Notes: generated from the letters alone by a model not told the origin. DNA of 64,000 nucleotides from Daucus carota subsp. sativus (GCF_001625215.2 NC_030389.2:2330930-2394929); one strand, 5' to 3'. Positions 9,842 to 21,068 are shown, counted from the first letter of the stretch. A program made the numbers and translations.

Positions 9842-12800
9842 ATGCTAAAAGTGGCATCTGCCTTCCCACAACCTAGGGGAGAAGCACGCGGAAACCATGA
9901 ACCCCAAGACGAGGAAGAGCGAAGTGAAGCTCATAGCCAACCTCACCCACAGAAGTCCACAGCATCGCACCTTGGACCGTCACAAAACACGAACCACAAA
10001 AACCACGGTGGCCAACAACACCGCCCCTCAACCTGGAAGGAAAATAGGAGAATCCGGGATCTGAAAAAAGAGCTCGAGGCCAAGCAAGCAGAGTACGAAA
10101 AGGCCCGCGCCCGCCTCGAAGGCCGTCGTACCGAGACCCCTGAGGTCCGCAACGACACAGGAAGCGTCAATCCCTCCAACGCGGACATGCTCAATACGCT
10201 CATGGCCCTGAAGAAGCGCCTCGAAGATGGCACCAGTGGTGAAGCCGGAGAATCCCCTTTTACAAAGAGGCTCGAAGACGAACCAAAGCAAAGGCACATC
10301 AAGCACCTCAACCTGAACCCCTTTGACGGGATGGGAGATCCCGAGGAACACCTCAGCTACTTCAACCAACTGGCCCTGCACTACGAGTACCGCGACCTCA
10401 CCAAATGCCGTTTCTTCACCGCCACCCTGAGGGGAAGCGCGCAGCGGTGGTTCAGTCGCGTCCCGGCCAGGAGCATAGACACTTGGGCCGACTTTAAAAG
10501 GGCATTCCTGAATAAATTCAGGGCAAACCAACCTCAAGAGGTGCACACTTCCTACTTACAAACCATCGGGCAAAGAGAAGGGGAATCCCTGCAGAGCTAC
10601 ATCAACCGCTTCAAGGAGGCGGTCAATAAGATCATCTGTGTAAACGAGATAGAGGCTCTCGTCCATTTGAAGAGAGGACTTGACCCGTATGAATGCGAAA
10701 AATATGTTGTCAAACTAATGGAAGTCCAGCCTACAACATTAGCCAAGGCATATGACCTGGCGTCCCAAGCCGTCACGGAAGCGGAATCTCTGGCCGTGTT
10801 AAAACGGGCACGAGCACCTCCCGCTAGCAATCAGAAACACTACCCCCGTGAGCGACACGCCCCGTACCAAAAACCCGTGGAGCAAATGCAAGTTCAAACT
10901 ACGCATGGACCTCCTGCCAACAAAAACAACAACATATCTGTAAAAGATCGTCTGGGACCCGCGGTGGGTTCCCACCCCGAGAAACGCCCTGAGCCTAATT
11001 GGACTAAGTTCAGCCTCACCCGATCTGCCCTATTAAGAGACATTAAGAACAAGCCATTTTACCAAGCACCGCCAGCCATGTGGACAAACCCGGAGGACCG
11101 GAACAAAGAGCGCCACTGCGAATATCACGAAACACATGGGCACTCTACGGATAGCTGCCTCGCACTCAAACACTTCCTGGAACGACAAGCTAAAGCGGGA
11201 AACCTAAACCAATACCTCCCACGTGATCTGCCACCACCACCACCACAGGACCATCGAGACGGTCGAAATGTGGTCAATCCCGTCTTCGGCGGCACCGTCA
11301 CGCCCCCTGCCCCAGGCGGGCCTTCAGTGTATGCCATCGCACAGGGAGAGGTGCACAGCCCCATATACTTCACACATGCAGACTACGAGGGCATCAACCC
11401 GGATCACAACGAAGCCCTAGTCGTATCCCTGGTCATAGCAGAAAATGAGGTAAAAAGAATATTGGTGGATAATGGCTCCTCTGCGGACATCTGCTTCCAG
11501 CACACCTGGGATCGACTGCGCCTGAACAACGCGATTCCCGAGCCCTGCCTGGAAGAGACACCTTTGTACGGTTTCGGACACAACGCCGTGCCTATAGCGG
11601 GAGTAGCCCATCTGCCAGTCACCTTCGGGTCACCCCCCCACCAAATCACCAAGACAATCAAATTTTACATCATCAACGCGGTCTCCTCATACAACATGAT
11701 CCTAGGGAGACCAACCCTGAATGCGCTCAGAGCAATCCCATCGACCTCACACCTCAAAATGAAGTTTCCAACTCCCACAGGAATAGGCGAAATCAAAGGG
11801 GACTCTGAAACCTCAAAACGATGCTATGGAATAGCCTTAGTCCTAGCGGCCACCAAGCCCGGGAACATCAAGCGGGAAAACGCCGACAAACGAAAGCAGG
11901 AGAAGCGAAAGAAACATGCTGAAAACCTCCAAAGGAAGAACAAACGGCACCGAGAGGTGCAAGTCATAGAAACCCATGATCCCACGCACGAAGAGCCCCC
12001 GCGCATGGACGCCGAACTCAAGAAATGCCTGTTACGGGATGAGCAGCCCGTGGCAAAACCCGCTGTGGCAACAGAACAAATTCAGCTCTCTCCCACCGAC
12101 CCCACACGAAAAATCAGCATTGGGGCCGGTTTAGAGTCAGTATTCAAGAAGGAACTCACAAACTTGCTGCGCGAATACGCGGACGTCTTTGCATGGAGCC
12201 CAAAAGACATGCCCGGCCTCGATGAATCCGTGGCCATGCACAAACTGAGTGTCGACCCCAAGAAGGCGCCAAAAAAGCAGAAGCGGCGCAACTTCGCGCC
12301 TGACCGCCAAAAAGCAATCGACGCGGAAATAGATAAACTGTTAGACGCAGATTTGATCTGCGAGGTCTCATACCCGGATTGGGTGGCAAACGTTGTGCTC
12401 GTAAAGAAAGCTAACGGGAAGTGGCGCATGTGCGTCGATTACACAGACCTTAACGCGGCATGCCCTAAGGACCCGTACCCGTTACCAAGCATAGACCAAC
12501 TCATTGACGCAACGGCCGGGCACCTCATGCTCAGCTTCATGGATGCCTTCTCAGGGTACAACCAGATTAAAATGGCACCGGAAGACTGCGAGAAAACTGC
12601 TTTCATCACTCATAGGGGGGTATACTGCTATAAGGTCATGCCTTTCGGCCTCATCAACGCGGGCGCCACCTACCAACGCATGATGAATAAGATCTTCGCA
12701 CCACAATTAGGACGCAACATGGAAGTCTACGTCAATGACATGATTGTCAAATCTATGCTCCAAGAGACGCACTTGACCGACCTGCGAGAATGCTTCGCAA

Positions 12801-15301
12801 ACCTCAGAAAACACAACATGAAACTTAACCCCGACAAATGCACTTTCGCCCTGGGAGCGGGAAAATTCTTAGGTTTCCTGGTGAGCCAACGCGGGATCGA
12901 GGCTAACCCGGAGAAAATCCAAGCCGTCATTGACATGCAACCTCCAAAAACCATCAAAGACGTTCAATGCCTCACTGGGCGCCTCGCAGCATTGCGACGG
13001 TTCATATCCAAGCTTGCGGAACGATGCCTCCCTTTCTTCGACACCCTCAAAGGAGCACTCAAAACCAAAAAGCTCACATGGACAGAGGAATGCCAAAAGG
13101 CCTTTGAGGACCTCAAGACATACCTGGCGTCCGCGCCACTCTTGACGACCGCGTCCCCTAGCGAACCATTGTCACTATATCTGGCAGTTTCTGACAAAAC
13201 GGTGGGAGCAGTGCTTATTAAGGAAGCGGAAACGGTGCAAAGACCAGTTTACTATGTCAGCCAAACACTAAAGGACGCAGAAACCCGCTACCCCAATACC
13301 GAGAAAACAGCCCTAGCCCTTGTCATGGCAAGCAGGAAGCTTCGTCACTATTTCCAAGGGCGAGAGATACAAGTCGTCACGAATCAACCCTTGCGCAAAA
13401 TCCTCCACAAGCCTGAGCTGTCAGGACGACTTATTAACTGGGCAATCGAGCTCAGCCAATTCCACCTCACTTATATCCCGAGAACCGCGATCAAAGCACA
13501 GGCCTTGGCAGACTTCGTCGTGGAGTGTAACTTTGCTAAACCAGACGAGGAGGCACCGGACAACCAAAAACCCCTACCGGTAGCGGAAGGGTGGAAGCTT
13601 TACGTGGACGGCTCCGCCACCAACACCAGATGCGGAGCCGGGGCAATACTCATTAGCCCGGATGGTTTTTGTATAAAACAAGCCCTTCAGCTCAACTTCA
13701 AGGCCACCAACAACCAGGCGGAATATGAGGCCCTGCTTTCGGGTTTAGACCTCGCCCTAACTCTACAACTGCAAAATCTTACCATATACAGCGACTCCCA
13801 GCTGGTAGTTCGCCAAACAACAGGTGACTACGCGGTCAAGGATTCAACTCTAGCTCAATACCAACAACAAGTGCAGACCCGCTTGTCCACACTCAAAAGC
13901 TACCAGCTCCACCAAATAGACCGGGAAGACAACTCATTGGCTGACAGCCTATCCAAACTCCTAGAGGGAGAATACACGACCTCGGATGGTCCCGTCTACT
14001 TCCTATCTCTCCCGCATCCCTCAACAGAGGTCAAGGAACAGCTCAGCATTACGCTCAACGAGGACAACTGGATGACCCCCCTCGTCGCTTACCTCCGGAA
14101 CGGAACTCTGCCAACCGAGCGTAACAAAGCTCGGCAGATCAAGGCAAACGCAGCCAAATTCTTCCTACAAGACGATGTTCTCTACCGTCGAAACTTCGAC
14201 TCCCCCATTCTCAAATGCGTCGATGACGATGAAGCAACATACTGCATGCGGGAAGTTCACGAGGGCATATGCGGGGATCACATGGCGGGCAAGGCCCTTA
14301 CACATAAAATCTTGCGCCAAGGATATTACTGGCCAACCATAGCAAAAGACTGCAAAGCCTTTGTCAGAGCGTGCCACCAATGCCAGCTCTTCAGCAACGT
14401 CCCGCGCGCAGCCCCTGCCGTCCCAGTTTCAATACTCTCCCCTATCCCGTTCGCTGTGTGGGGAATCGACATTATGGGGCCTTTCCCCAAGGCCCGCGGG
14501 GAACTCCAATTTGTCATGGTAGCTATCGACTATATGACCAAGTGGGCAGAGGCAAAAGCACTCAGGACCATCACCCAAGAAGACGCAATCCGGTTTGTCC
14601 GCAACCAAATAATCACCCGGTTCGGTATCCCCACGACTCTCATCTCTGACAACGGGACACAGTTCGTTGGAAAGAAATTCACCACCTTCCTCTCTGATCA
14701 CGGGATCAAGCACAAAAAAGCATCAGTATGCCACCCGCAAAGCAACGGACAAGTCGAAGTCACAAATCGCATCATCCTTCGCGGGCTAGAAAAAAGCCTC
14801 ACGGAATCCAAGAAAAAATGGCCAGAACACCTGCCCCAAGTCCTATGGTCCTACCGCACCACGCAGAAAACAAGCACAGGGGAAACACCATTTAAACTAG
14901 CATTCGGGGCAGAAGCACTGGCACCAGTGGAAATAGGATCACCGTCCTTCCGCATGCAAAATTTCAACATCAACGACAGCATTGAGGGAATGCGGACTAA
15001 CTTGGAGTTACTGGACGAGGTCCGAGCAGACGCAGTCCAGAAAATGGAGCTTTACAAAGAAAAGACAAGGGACTTCTTCGGAAAGCGGGTCCGAATGCGG
15101 GCATTCCAGGTGGGAGACTTAGTCAACAGAGCAACCGAGGCATCAGACCCGCGCCACACGGGCAAACTAATGCCTAAGTGGGAAGGTCCATACAAAATAG
15201 CACAAATCATCCGTCCCGGCTCTTACAAGCTATCCCACTTGGATGGCACGGAGGTCAACAATACTTGGCATGCGGAAAAACTCAAGAAATATTATCAGTA
15301 G
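9842..15301 (+). CDS. Gag-Pol polyprotein of Tat-lineage retrotransposon
   Basis: One uninterrupted 1819-codon frame. Domains by residue: coiled region 70-95; gag core about 155-290; zinc-knuckle-like C-x2-H-x4-H-x4-C near 426; aspartic protease with VDNGSS at 542-547; reverse transcriptase about 835-1010; first RNase H about 1080-1225; second, archaeal-type RNase H about 1248-1380 with VDGSA and SDSQ; integrase with an HHCC zinc finger near 1473 and catalytic D1543, D1603, E1639 (D59D35E). The RT box reads YVND (963-966) where YVDD is expected, so the enzyme is probably dead. The first ATG of the frame is used, but the true gag start probably lies upstream beyond a frame break. Stop at 15301. 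Confidence 0.93.
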   Translation: MLKVASAFPQPRGEARGNHEPQDEEERSEAHSQPHPQKSTASHLGPSQNTNHKNHGGQQHRPSTWKENRRIRDLKKELEAKQAEYEKARARLEGRRTETPEVRNDTGSVNPSNADMLNTLMALKKRLEDGTSGEAGESPFTKRLEDEPKQRHIKHLNLNPFDGMGDPEEHLSYFNQLALHYEYRDLTKCRFFTATLRGSAQRWFSRVPARSIDTWADFKRAFLNKFRANQPQEVHTSYLQTIGQREGESLQSYINRFKEAVNKIICVNEIEALVHLKRGLDPYECEKYVVKLMEVQPTTLAKAYDLASQAVTEAESLAVLKRARAPPASNQKHYPRERHAPYQKPVEQMQVQTTHGPPANKNNNISVKDRLGPAVGSHPEKRPEPNWTKFSLTRSALLRDIKNKPFYQAPPAMWTNPEDRNKERHCEYHETHGHSTDSCLALKHFLERQAKAGNLNQYLPRDLPPPPPQDHRDGRNVVNPVFGGTVTPPAPGGPSVYAIAQGEVHSPIYFTHADYEGINPDHNEALVVSLVIAENEVKRILVDNGSSADICFQHTWDRLRLNNAIPEPCLEETPLYGFGHNAVPIAGVAHLPVTFGSPPHQITKTIKFYIINAVSSYNMILGRPTLNALRAIPSTSHLKMKFPTPTGIGEIKGDSETSKRCYGIALVLAATKPGNIKRENADKRKQEKRKKHAENLQRKNKRHREVQVIETHDPTHEEPPRMDAELKKCLLRDEQPVAKPAVATEQIQLSPTDPTRKISIGAGLESVFKKELTNLLREYADVFAWSPKDMPGLDESVAMHKLSVDPKKAPKKQKRRNFAPDRQKAIDAEIDKLLDADLICEVSYPDWVANVVLVKKANGKWRMCVDYTDLNAACPKDPYPLPSIDQLIDATAGHLMLSFMDAFSGYNQIKMAPEDCEKTAFITHRGVYCYKVMPFGLINAGATYQRMMNKIFAPQLGRNMEVYVNDMIVKSMLQETHLTDLRECFANLRKHNMKLNPDKCTFALGAGKFLGFLVSQRGIEANPEKIQAVIDMQPPKTIKDVQCLTGRLAALRRFISKLAERCLPFFDTLKGALKTKKLTWTEECQKAFEDLKTYLASAPLLTTASPSEPLSLYLAVSDKTVGAVLIKEAETVQRPVYYVSQTLKDAETRYPNTEKTALALVMASRKLRHYFQGREIQVVTNQPLRKILHKPELSGRLINWAIELSQFHLTYIPRTAIKAQALADFVVECNFAKPDEEAPDNQKPLPVAEGWKLYVDGSATNTRCGAGAILISPDGFCIKQALQLNFKATNNQAEYEALLSGLDLALTLQLQNLTIYSDSQLVVRQTTGDYAVKDSTLAQYQQQVQTRLSTLKSYQLHQIDREDNSLADSLSKLLEGEYTTSDGPVYFLSLPHPSTEVKEQLSITLNEDNWMTPLVAYLRNGTLPTERNKARQIKANAAKFFLQDDVLYRRNFDSPILKCVDDDEATYCMREVHEGICGDHMAGKALTHKILRQGYYWPTIAKDCKAFVRACHQCQLFSNVPRAAPAVPVSILSPIPFAVWGIDIMGPFPKARGELQFVMVAIDYMTKWAEAKALRTITQEDAIRFVRNQIITRFGIPTTLISDNGTQFVGKKFTTFLSDHGIKHKKASVCHPQSNGQVEVTNRIILRGLEKSLTESKKKWPEHLPQVLWSYRTTQKTSTGETPFKLAFGAEALAPVEIGSPSFRMQNFNINDSIEGMRTNLELLDEVRADAVQKMELYKEKTRDFFGKRVRMRAFQVGDLVNRATEASDPRHTGKLMPKWEGPYKIAQIIRPGSYKLSHLDGTEVNNTWHAEKLKKYYQ

Positions 15302-15692
15302 CAGGCATGGCCTAATGATTCATAGCATGTAAACGGGCATCCTTTTGGACTTATATATATTATTAACGATGTTTTCCGTTAATTGGCATCCTGATGACTC
15401 ATCCAACAAGAAGCACATAAAAAGCACAGTATATAAAGCACATCTCAACAAAAGCACATAAAAGCACATTTACGCACAAGACAAAAGGACAACTCATAAT
15501 ATATAATCCATAGTTTACAAAGATCAGCTAACGACCGCCGCGGGAACAACGCTACCCGGGTCAAGCCACATCAACATGTACCAAGCATATTACAAACACA
15601 CGCATACGGAAAACACAAACAACCATGGACCCCCGAAAACATACAACGGGGGTACTTAGCAAATACAACAACTAGCATGGCGGTAACGCCAT
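15302..15692. other. Spacer between convergent pol and antisense genes
   Basis: Holds no gene. Several spaced copies of the word aaagcacat occur between 15410 and 15475. Plus-strand pol and the minus-strand GRF gene converge here, so both transcripts probably end in or overlap this stretch. Confidence 0.5.
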
Positions 15693-16028
15693 CTAAAACG
15701 CCTCATCCTCCTCGCTCGAGTCGCTCGCGGAAAGCTCGTTGTGAATGAGCTGCAACTGCGCCCAAATCGCACCACGGCGTTTCACCTGGCGGGCACGAAC
15801 ACGCTCCATCTTCTTGTGATAAGATTCATGCAGGTCTTTGTTCTTCTGCATCAACTCCTCAAGGGCACCTCGGGCACGGGTGCTAAGCGGCTCGTCAATC
15901 CACACTTCATAGTAACAATCACCCGCAACACAAGCCTCCATACGCCGCCCAGCATTCCGGCCACCCCAGATAGTCTTCATCACCACAGGACGATCACAGT
16001 AACAGCGAGAGCCTGCAAGATTGGACAT
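15693..16028 (-). CDS. Antisense small protein with GRF-type zinc finger
   Basis: 111 codons on the strand opposite to gag-pol, starting at the ATG at 16028 (an in-frame ATG at 16085 is also possible). Residues 1-50 fit a GRF zinc finger: CYC near the start, GRRMEAC, then a spaced Cys followed by YYEVW. GRF fingers bind single-stranded nucleic acid in proteins such as APE2, TOP3A and NEIL3. The C-terminal half is a charged, probably helical segment ending in an acidic serine-rich tail. A TATA box lies about 80 nt upstream. Extra ORFs on the antisense strand are known in Tat elements. Assigning this one to the GRF family rests on pattern only. Confidence 0.72.
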   Translation of the reverse strand: MSNLAGSRCYCDRPVVMKTIWGGRNAGRRMEACVAGDCYYEVWIDEPLSTRARGALEELMQKNKDLHESYHKKMERVRARQVKRRGAIWAQLQLIHNELSASDSSEEDEAF

Positions 16029-16108
16029 GGTTAACACAATTTTTGCAGCACACAAGGAGGAAACAACAAAGGTGTGAAGGAGCATAATACCTCCGTTTCA
16101 GGGGCAGG

Positions 16109-16117
16109 CTATTTATA
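16109..16117 (-). promoter_or_regulatory. TATA box of the antisense GRF gene
   Basis: TATAAATAG on the minus strand, a strong plant TATA match. It lies 80 nt upstream of the ATG at 16028, leaving room for a short leader. Confidence 0.6.
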
Positions 16118-16497
16118 CTACTCCCTCGCACGTGCCTGGCAGCCACCTGTCACAAAGCAAGCATATAACTTAAGGGGAAGGACGACCACCGCCATCCCTC
16201 CCCTAGACCAAATCCACACGCAACAACAAAAATATAGCAAGGCATGGCCGCGTATCCGCAACCATGCCCTGACAACGGCAAGGCTCCAACCTGTAAACTC
16301 GAGCAAGCAACACAAAGCACAAGCATATACACGCAACTTAAAAGCAAAACAAAAGCATATTAAACGCACAGCCCAAATCCACACACAAGTCAACCGCCAT
16401 TGTACGGCAAATTACAATCCCAAAAGAATAAGTTCAAATAGTCTAACCAGCCAAGTTCAAACGTAACTTCAAAAGCAACAGTTTAGAGACAAAGGAG
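16118..16497. other. Spacer between antisense GRF gene and large antisense gene
   Basis: No gene is supported. It should contain the 3' end of the large antisense transcript and the promoter of the GRF gene. Open frames seen here on both strands are A/C-rich low-complexity readings. Confidence 0.35.
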
Positions 16498-19405
16498 TTA
16501 AATGGTGGGGGTCTCGGTCGAGTCATCAACAAGCTCTTCATCTCCCTCCGGGGTGGCAGCTTCGGTTCCGGGTTGCTTCTCTGCATCAGCCATGACCGTG
16601 TCCGGATTCTCCCTTTCCTCAGCTGCGGAGCGGGAAACCTCTGTTTCCTCAGCAGCGGGATTCTCATCCACGGTCTCCAAAGCTTTTGGACTCTTTGTCC
16701 CAGCGCTACCTCCAGAGCTGCCACTCGCGCTCTCAAGCTCCTTCACCCGCTCAGCAAGCTTCTTGTTCTTCTTCTTCCTCTTGTGCGCCTTAGACTTTGC
16801 TTTCTTCAAGGAAGATGCCAGATCCGCTACCCGCTTCTCCAAAGCGTCACCACCGGAAGAAGAACCACCCGCGCCCGCCACTAAGCTCAAATACTCTGCA
16901 CTTTCTTTCACAGAAGAGACTCCCTCCTCAAAAGCTTTGGCCAAGGCAGCCCGATATTCAACACTTGCCTGATATTTCCGGATGGCCATCTCCTCAGTGG
17001 GTCGCGACGCAACCATAGCTTCAGCTTCTTCGGCACGCTTACGCAGCTCGGTGAAAGTCCGCTCCGAGGCCGCCTCCTTCCCCTCCCAAAACAGCCTTTG
17101 GGTCTCCAACTCCTTGTCCACAAGACCCCTTCGGTCCAAAAGCACCTGCCAGTCAGCTTTGAGAGTCTCCATCTCTTGGGCAAGTTCTTTCTTTTGATCC
17201 TCGACTGCATGGAAGTTCTCCACCAAGGTCTTCTTTTGACCTTCAAGGTCAGCAACCTGCTTCCGCAGTGCAATGTTGTCCTGGCGGAACATCTCTCCCC
17301 GGGTGCTTAACGCCAAGTCATACCCTCGAGCCTGCGACAACCATCAGAAAACATATCACAACCCGCATACACAAAAATTACAACGCTAAGTGCAAAAGCA
17401 ACTGCACAACACATACCTTCCTGTGATGGAGCTCGGAACGACGCACCAGCTTTTTCCATCCCAACCCATCCAACTTCTCAAAATCATCTTCAGTAAGGCC
17501 AACCTGTCCTGGTGGCCCGGCTCCGAACAAATTCCCTCGCCCCACACGGCGGGCATCCACAGGTCCCAATTCATCCTCGGTCCCGGATGCGTCCCCAGCA
17601 CTAACACCTGCTATCAAATCCACATTGCCACGGCGCTTCACACGGCGCCCAATCTGGGCACTCAAGGTCAACTTCCGACCACTGCCAGCACTGCGAACCC
17701 GTTTCCTCCGTCTGGGAACCTCGGGGGTCTGTCCCTCTGTTGTCGGACTCTCCAGCATCAATACAGTTGGCGTCCCGCCAGCCTCAACACTTTCTTTTTC
17801 TTCAACTACACGGGACGATCCCGCCTCCACAGCTTTCCCGCCAGCCTGTGCACTGACCTCAGTTTCACCCTCCCCGCCAAGACCATCGTCAAACTCGCCC
17901 GCAGTGGTATGACCGCCGCCTTCTCTTTCTTCGCTGTCCGCAATCTCATGGATCTCAGGACTCCTCTCAACGTCCTCCTCATCGTCATCTGCATCCCCAA
18001 ACATACCTTGGTTTTCCACCTCCCCACTTGGCACATTTTCTTCCTGCTCAGTCACGGGTTCCGGTTCATCCCTCAAGAGCAGCACGCGGCCTCGGGACGC
18101 CGTCCCCGAAGTAGAGGCACCAATGGCCGTTCCCGCAGTTTGCACCACCGCCCCCCGTGTCGCCCTAGCAGCCGCGCGTCCCGCTCGGCTTTGCGCCGGC
18201 GTGCGTCGCCTTGCCTGCGACCGCCCTTCACCTTCAACCCGGGCAGCACCCCTATACCTGGGGGGATTTCGGTTTAGCAGGCCCGTGAGCAATTTTATCT
18301 CTTCTTCATCAGTCATGCCCTCCAAGGGCGGCAACTCCGTCAATCGCGGGTCCAGGACTGCAAGTTCAAGCAACATATCACAACACTATAAAGCCAAAAA
18401 CCCCCCAAACACAAAGCAAATTCCCCCCACATTTAGTAAAGTCAAAAACTTACGCAAGTATAGTTGCAGCCTCCCGTTCTCAAAGAATGCACTCTTGGTC
18501 CAGGTGCTCCCCAACGCCTTTGTAATACCAACCAGTATCTCCACGTCAACCGCGGACAATTGATCCCGCGGCGCGCGATAACTCTTCTCTACTTTCCGAG
18601 CCATGTTAGGCATCCACGCCAATTCGCCGCCCGCCACCACCAGAAACTCATATTGCCAGTCCGTCATGCTATTTGGAAAATCAAAAGGCATATAGTCCAC
18701 AAGCTCTCTGCCAATCACGCTGCTCTTATTGGCAAAAGGCAACTCCACAAACGGCTTGGCCGTGCTAGTCTTGATGTTAAACAAATGAAAAAAAGCCTTC
18801 AGAGTAGGCTGCTTCGCTAGCGCAGTACAGCTCGCTATAAACCAGTTAATAGCCCGGATCGCGTTGGGCGTGATCTGCGAGATAGAGCACTTCAAATGCA
18901 CGCAGACAAGGTCCCACATAAAACGATGCATCGGGAACCTCAAGCCCGCCTTCAGCTGTTCGAGGGTCACACATATGGACCCGCCAGCACCACGATGATG
19001 CAACCTCTCCTCTTCCCGGGCAGGCCGCCAGCTATAGTCACTCCCAAACCTAAACAGCTTCGCCATGTATGGCCCATACTCCGCCACATTGAACGTACTC
19101 CTCCTCTGGAGATGATCACAGCCTGCCAGTTCTTGCTCCACCTTGGCATTGTTTATCTCCACTGGGCGTATCTTGAAGGTCCGGTAGAAACTACTCTGAT
19201 CCTCAAAAAACCTGTAATGCAGGTCTTTCGGCGGGAGTGGAATGGTAAACCGCGGAAAATCCCGCCATCTACCAGACAAGCTAATCAGCGGCTTTGCCTC
19301 CCGCGTCACGGGATCAAAACAATCTTCCCCAGGCATGGCAGCCATTTCTTCTTCAGTACCCGGATGAATAGCTTCCAGACGCACCTCTTCAGCCACAGCA
19401 GTCAT
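16498..19405 (-). CDS. Large antisense gene, putative gypsy-type transposon domain protein
   Basis: Spliced on the minus strand: complement of 18454-19405, 17417-18357 and 16498-17331, with GT-AG introns of 96 and 85 nt and matching phases, giving 908 aa. The first exon matches the plant 'putative gypsy type transposon' family: PRFTIPLPPK, then EQLKAGLRFPMHRF and QITPNAIRAINWF. The middle is long, disordered and Glu/Ser/Arg-rich. The last exon is a coiled coil of roughly 150 residues followed by a Lys-rich patch and an acidic tail. The start is the ATG at 19405. A strong acceptor (ttgcag) 13 nt upstream, and a GTAAGT donor at 20073-20068, suggest a 5' untranslated intron. Such antisense ORFs occur in Tat elements; their function is unknown. 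Confidence 0.8.
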
Positions 19406-19418
19406 CAATTACCTGCAA

Positions 19419-20561
19419 GATGGCCACACAGAGAACAACCCGTTACATACATCGTCTCAATCCCGTCAACAACGGCGGCATACAGACAGACAGAAACACA
19501 TTTCACAAACAATCCCTTTTTGTTACCCGCAACCCCCATACAAACATATTATCAAACACCTACAGTACAAACACGTGCAACCGCCGCATATTACAAACCT
19601 TAAAACTTCGACCTAGCCCTAATGGTGCACAACCCGAGACGACAATCCCGAGGTCGGTACATCGCCCTCATACCGCAAACGCCACCGTGAAGACGGCAGC
19701 CACGGCAACAAAAGCTTCACTACTACCACCACAAATCAAAGACGAAAACACACACATTCAGACGATTAACATAACTAAAGGGCAAGACCTAACACACCGA
19801 TCTACTCACACTACGGCGCGAACACAAGATTACGACACTCAGAAACGCCGGCGAAGCAACCAAACACATAAAGCACAGTAAAAGCAGCAGCAACACGATG
19901 AAAACAAAAAAAAAAGCAGAGTACACAGACATCAACAAGATACGATTCAGCCGCAACATTAAAAGAAAAGACAAGCATAAACTTGAAGGATCGCCGGCGA
20001 TGCTTACTTGTTAACGGAAATGACAAAGAGAACGGTTGCACTTTACTCCTCCGGACGACCTCTCGCAACTTACAGGTGAAAAAGCGGAGCACTTCGAAAA
20101 AACTAAAGCTTCAGACAAATATACTCAAAACTGGGTTTTATCACATACATATATACTCCCACAATTACCAAGAGATGCATTAACTGCATGGCCACGTGCA
20201 CACACACGATTGGCTCAGAAACTGCACTATCACACCCACCCCTCCTCAAAAGCCGCATAAACCGTACTTCATCCCCAAAAAACCCCCAACTTTGAAAACC
20301 GGTGTCTCTTCGATTACCCATGTACACAACTACATATACGCCACTCTACTTATCAAATCTCACCCACAACATTCTCGCATTCAATTTTATTCCCCATTTA
20401 TTACCCACTTTATTACCAGTCATAAATTGGTCGAAGACAAAAAACATAAATACAAGCAAGCCAAAAGCCAGCGGGAAAGCAAAATACTTCACATATATAT
20501 ATTAAGATTCTTTTTTAATACAAGCCAAAGCGGACTCAGTCCGCGACAAGGAAGCCCTACT
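19419..20561. other. Putative leader intron and promoter of the large antisense gene
   Basis: On the minus strand a GTAAGT donor at 20073-20068 and an acceptor ending at 19419 would define a 5' untranslated intron of about 655 nt. A TATA-like word (TATATATG, near 20147-20155) lies about 75 nt upstream of the donor. The remaining 20160-20561 holds no supported gene. Confidence 0.4.
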
Positions 20562-20960
20562 CTACAGCTGAGCCTCCAACTCCGCAATGCGGGCTTGGAC
20601 ATCCACTAGCCTCTCTTGCAACTCGTCCCTTTCTTCCCGGGCCGCAGCCAGCCTCTCCGCCACCGTAGCCTCCGGCGCGGGTTCCGGACGGTCAATGGGT
20701 ACATACCACCGCCCATTGATCTGCACCGCCGCTCGTCCGCGTCCCGGCACCAGCATCCTCTCATACACCTCCTCAAGGAGGTCGTCGTAGGGAAGGCCGT
20801 CTTCCAGCATATCAGCCAACCTCCTAGCAAAAGGATCGGTCGGCAAATCGTTGAACAAAGTGAGAAGTTCAACCCTTCTCATCCAACGCATCTGCGTCCT
20901 GTAACTACCACTGGACACATCACTACCATTGCTCACAGACGCCGAAGAATTATCAGACAT
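20562..20960 (-). CDS. Antisense small coiled-coil protein, paralogue 1
   Basis: 132 aa, unknown family. A Ser/Asn-rich start (MSDNSSASVSNGSD) is followed by a helical acidic region, a short block VPGRGRAAVQINGRWYVPID, and a C-terminal coiled coil rich in E, R, L and A ending RIAELEAQL. The central block and coiled coil are clearly homologous to the protein at 22289-22675: LLEEVYERMLVPGR against TLEIVYHELLLPGR, and RIAELEAQL against RIVELRAQL. A TATA box lies about 100 nt upstream of the ATG. The small size and coiled coil suggest an oligomerising accessory factor, which is an inference. Confidence 0.7.
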   Translation of the reverse strand: MSDNSSASVSNGSDVSSGSYRTQMRWMRRVELLTLFNDLPTDPFARRLADMLEDGLPYDDLLEEVYERMLVPGRGRAAVQINGRWYVPIDRPEPAPEATVAERLAAAREERDELQERLVDVQARIAELEAQL

Positions 20961-21060
20961 TTTTTACGGTACTCCCACAAGAAAAAGCACGACTTGACAA
21001 TTAGCAGAGAAGAAAGAAGTCGAACGCACAGATGAAGTGTACAAATGAACTTCTCTAGCC

Positions 21061-21068
21061 TTTATATA
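21061..21068 (-). promoter_or_regulatory. TATA box of antisense paralogue 1
   Basis: TATATAAA on the minus strand within ctatataaaggct, 101 nt upstream of the ATG at 20960. It is almost the same word as the LTR TATA box. Confidence 0.6.

Noticed and set aside
9943-14713. Many open frames antisense or out of frame within gag-pol
   Set aside because: Shadows of the real 1819-codon frame in GC-rich DNA. None shows a domain or its own promoter.
16502-19881. Plus-strand frames of 95-295 codons opposite the large antisense gene
   Set aside because: They mirror coding DNA of the minus-strand gene, whose splice phases and domain match are far better supported.
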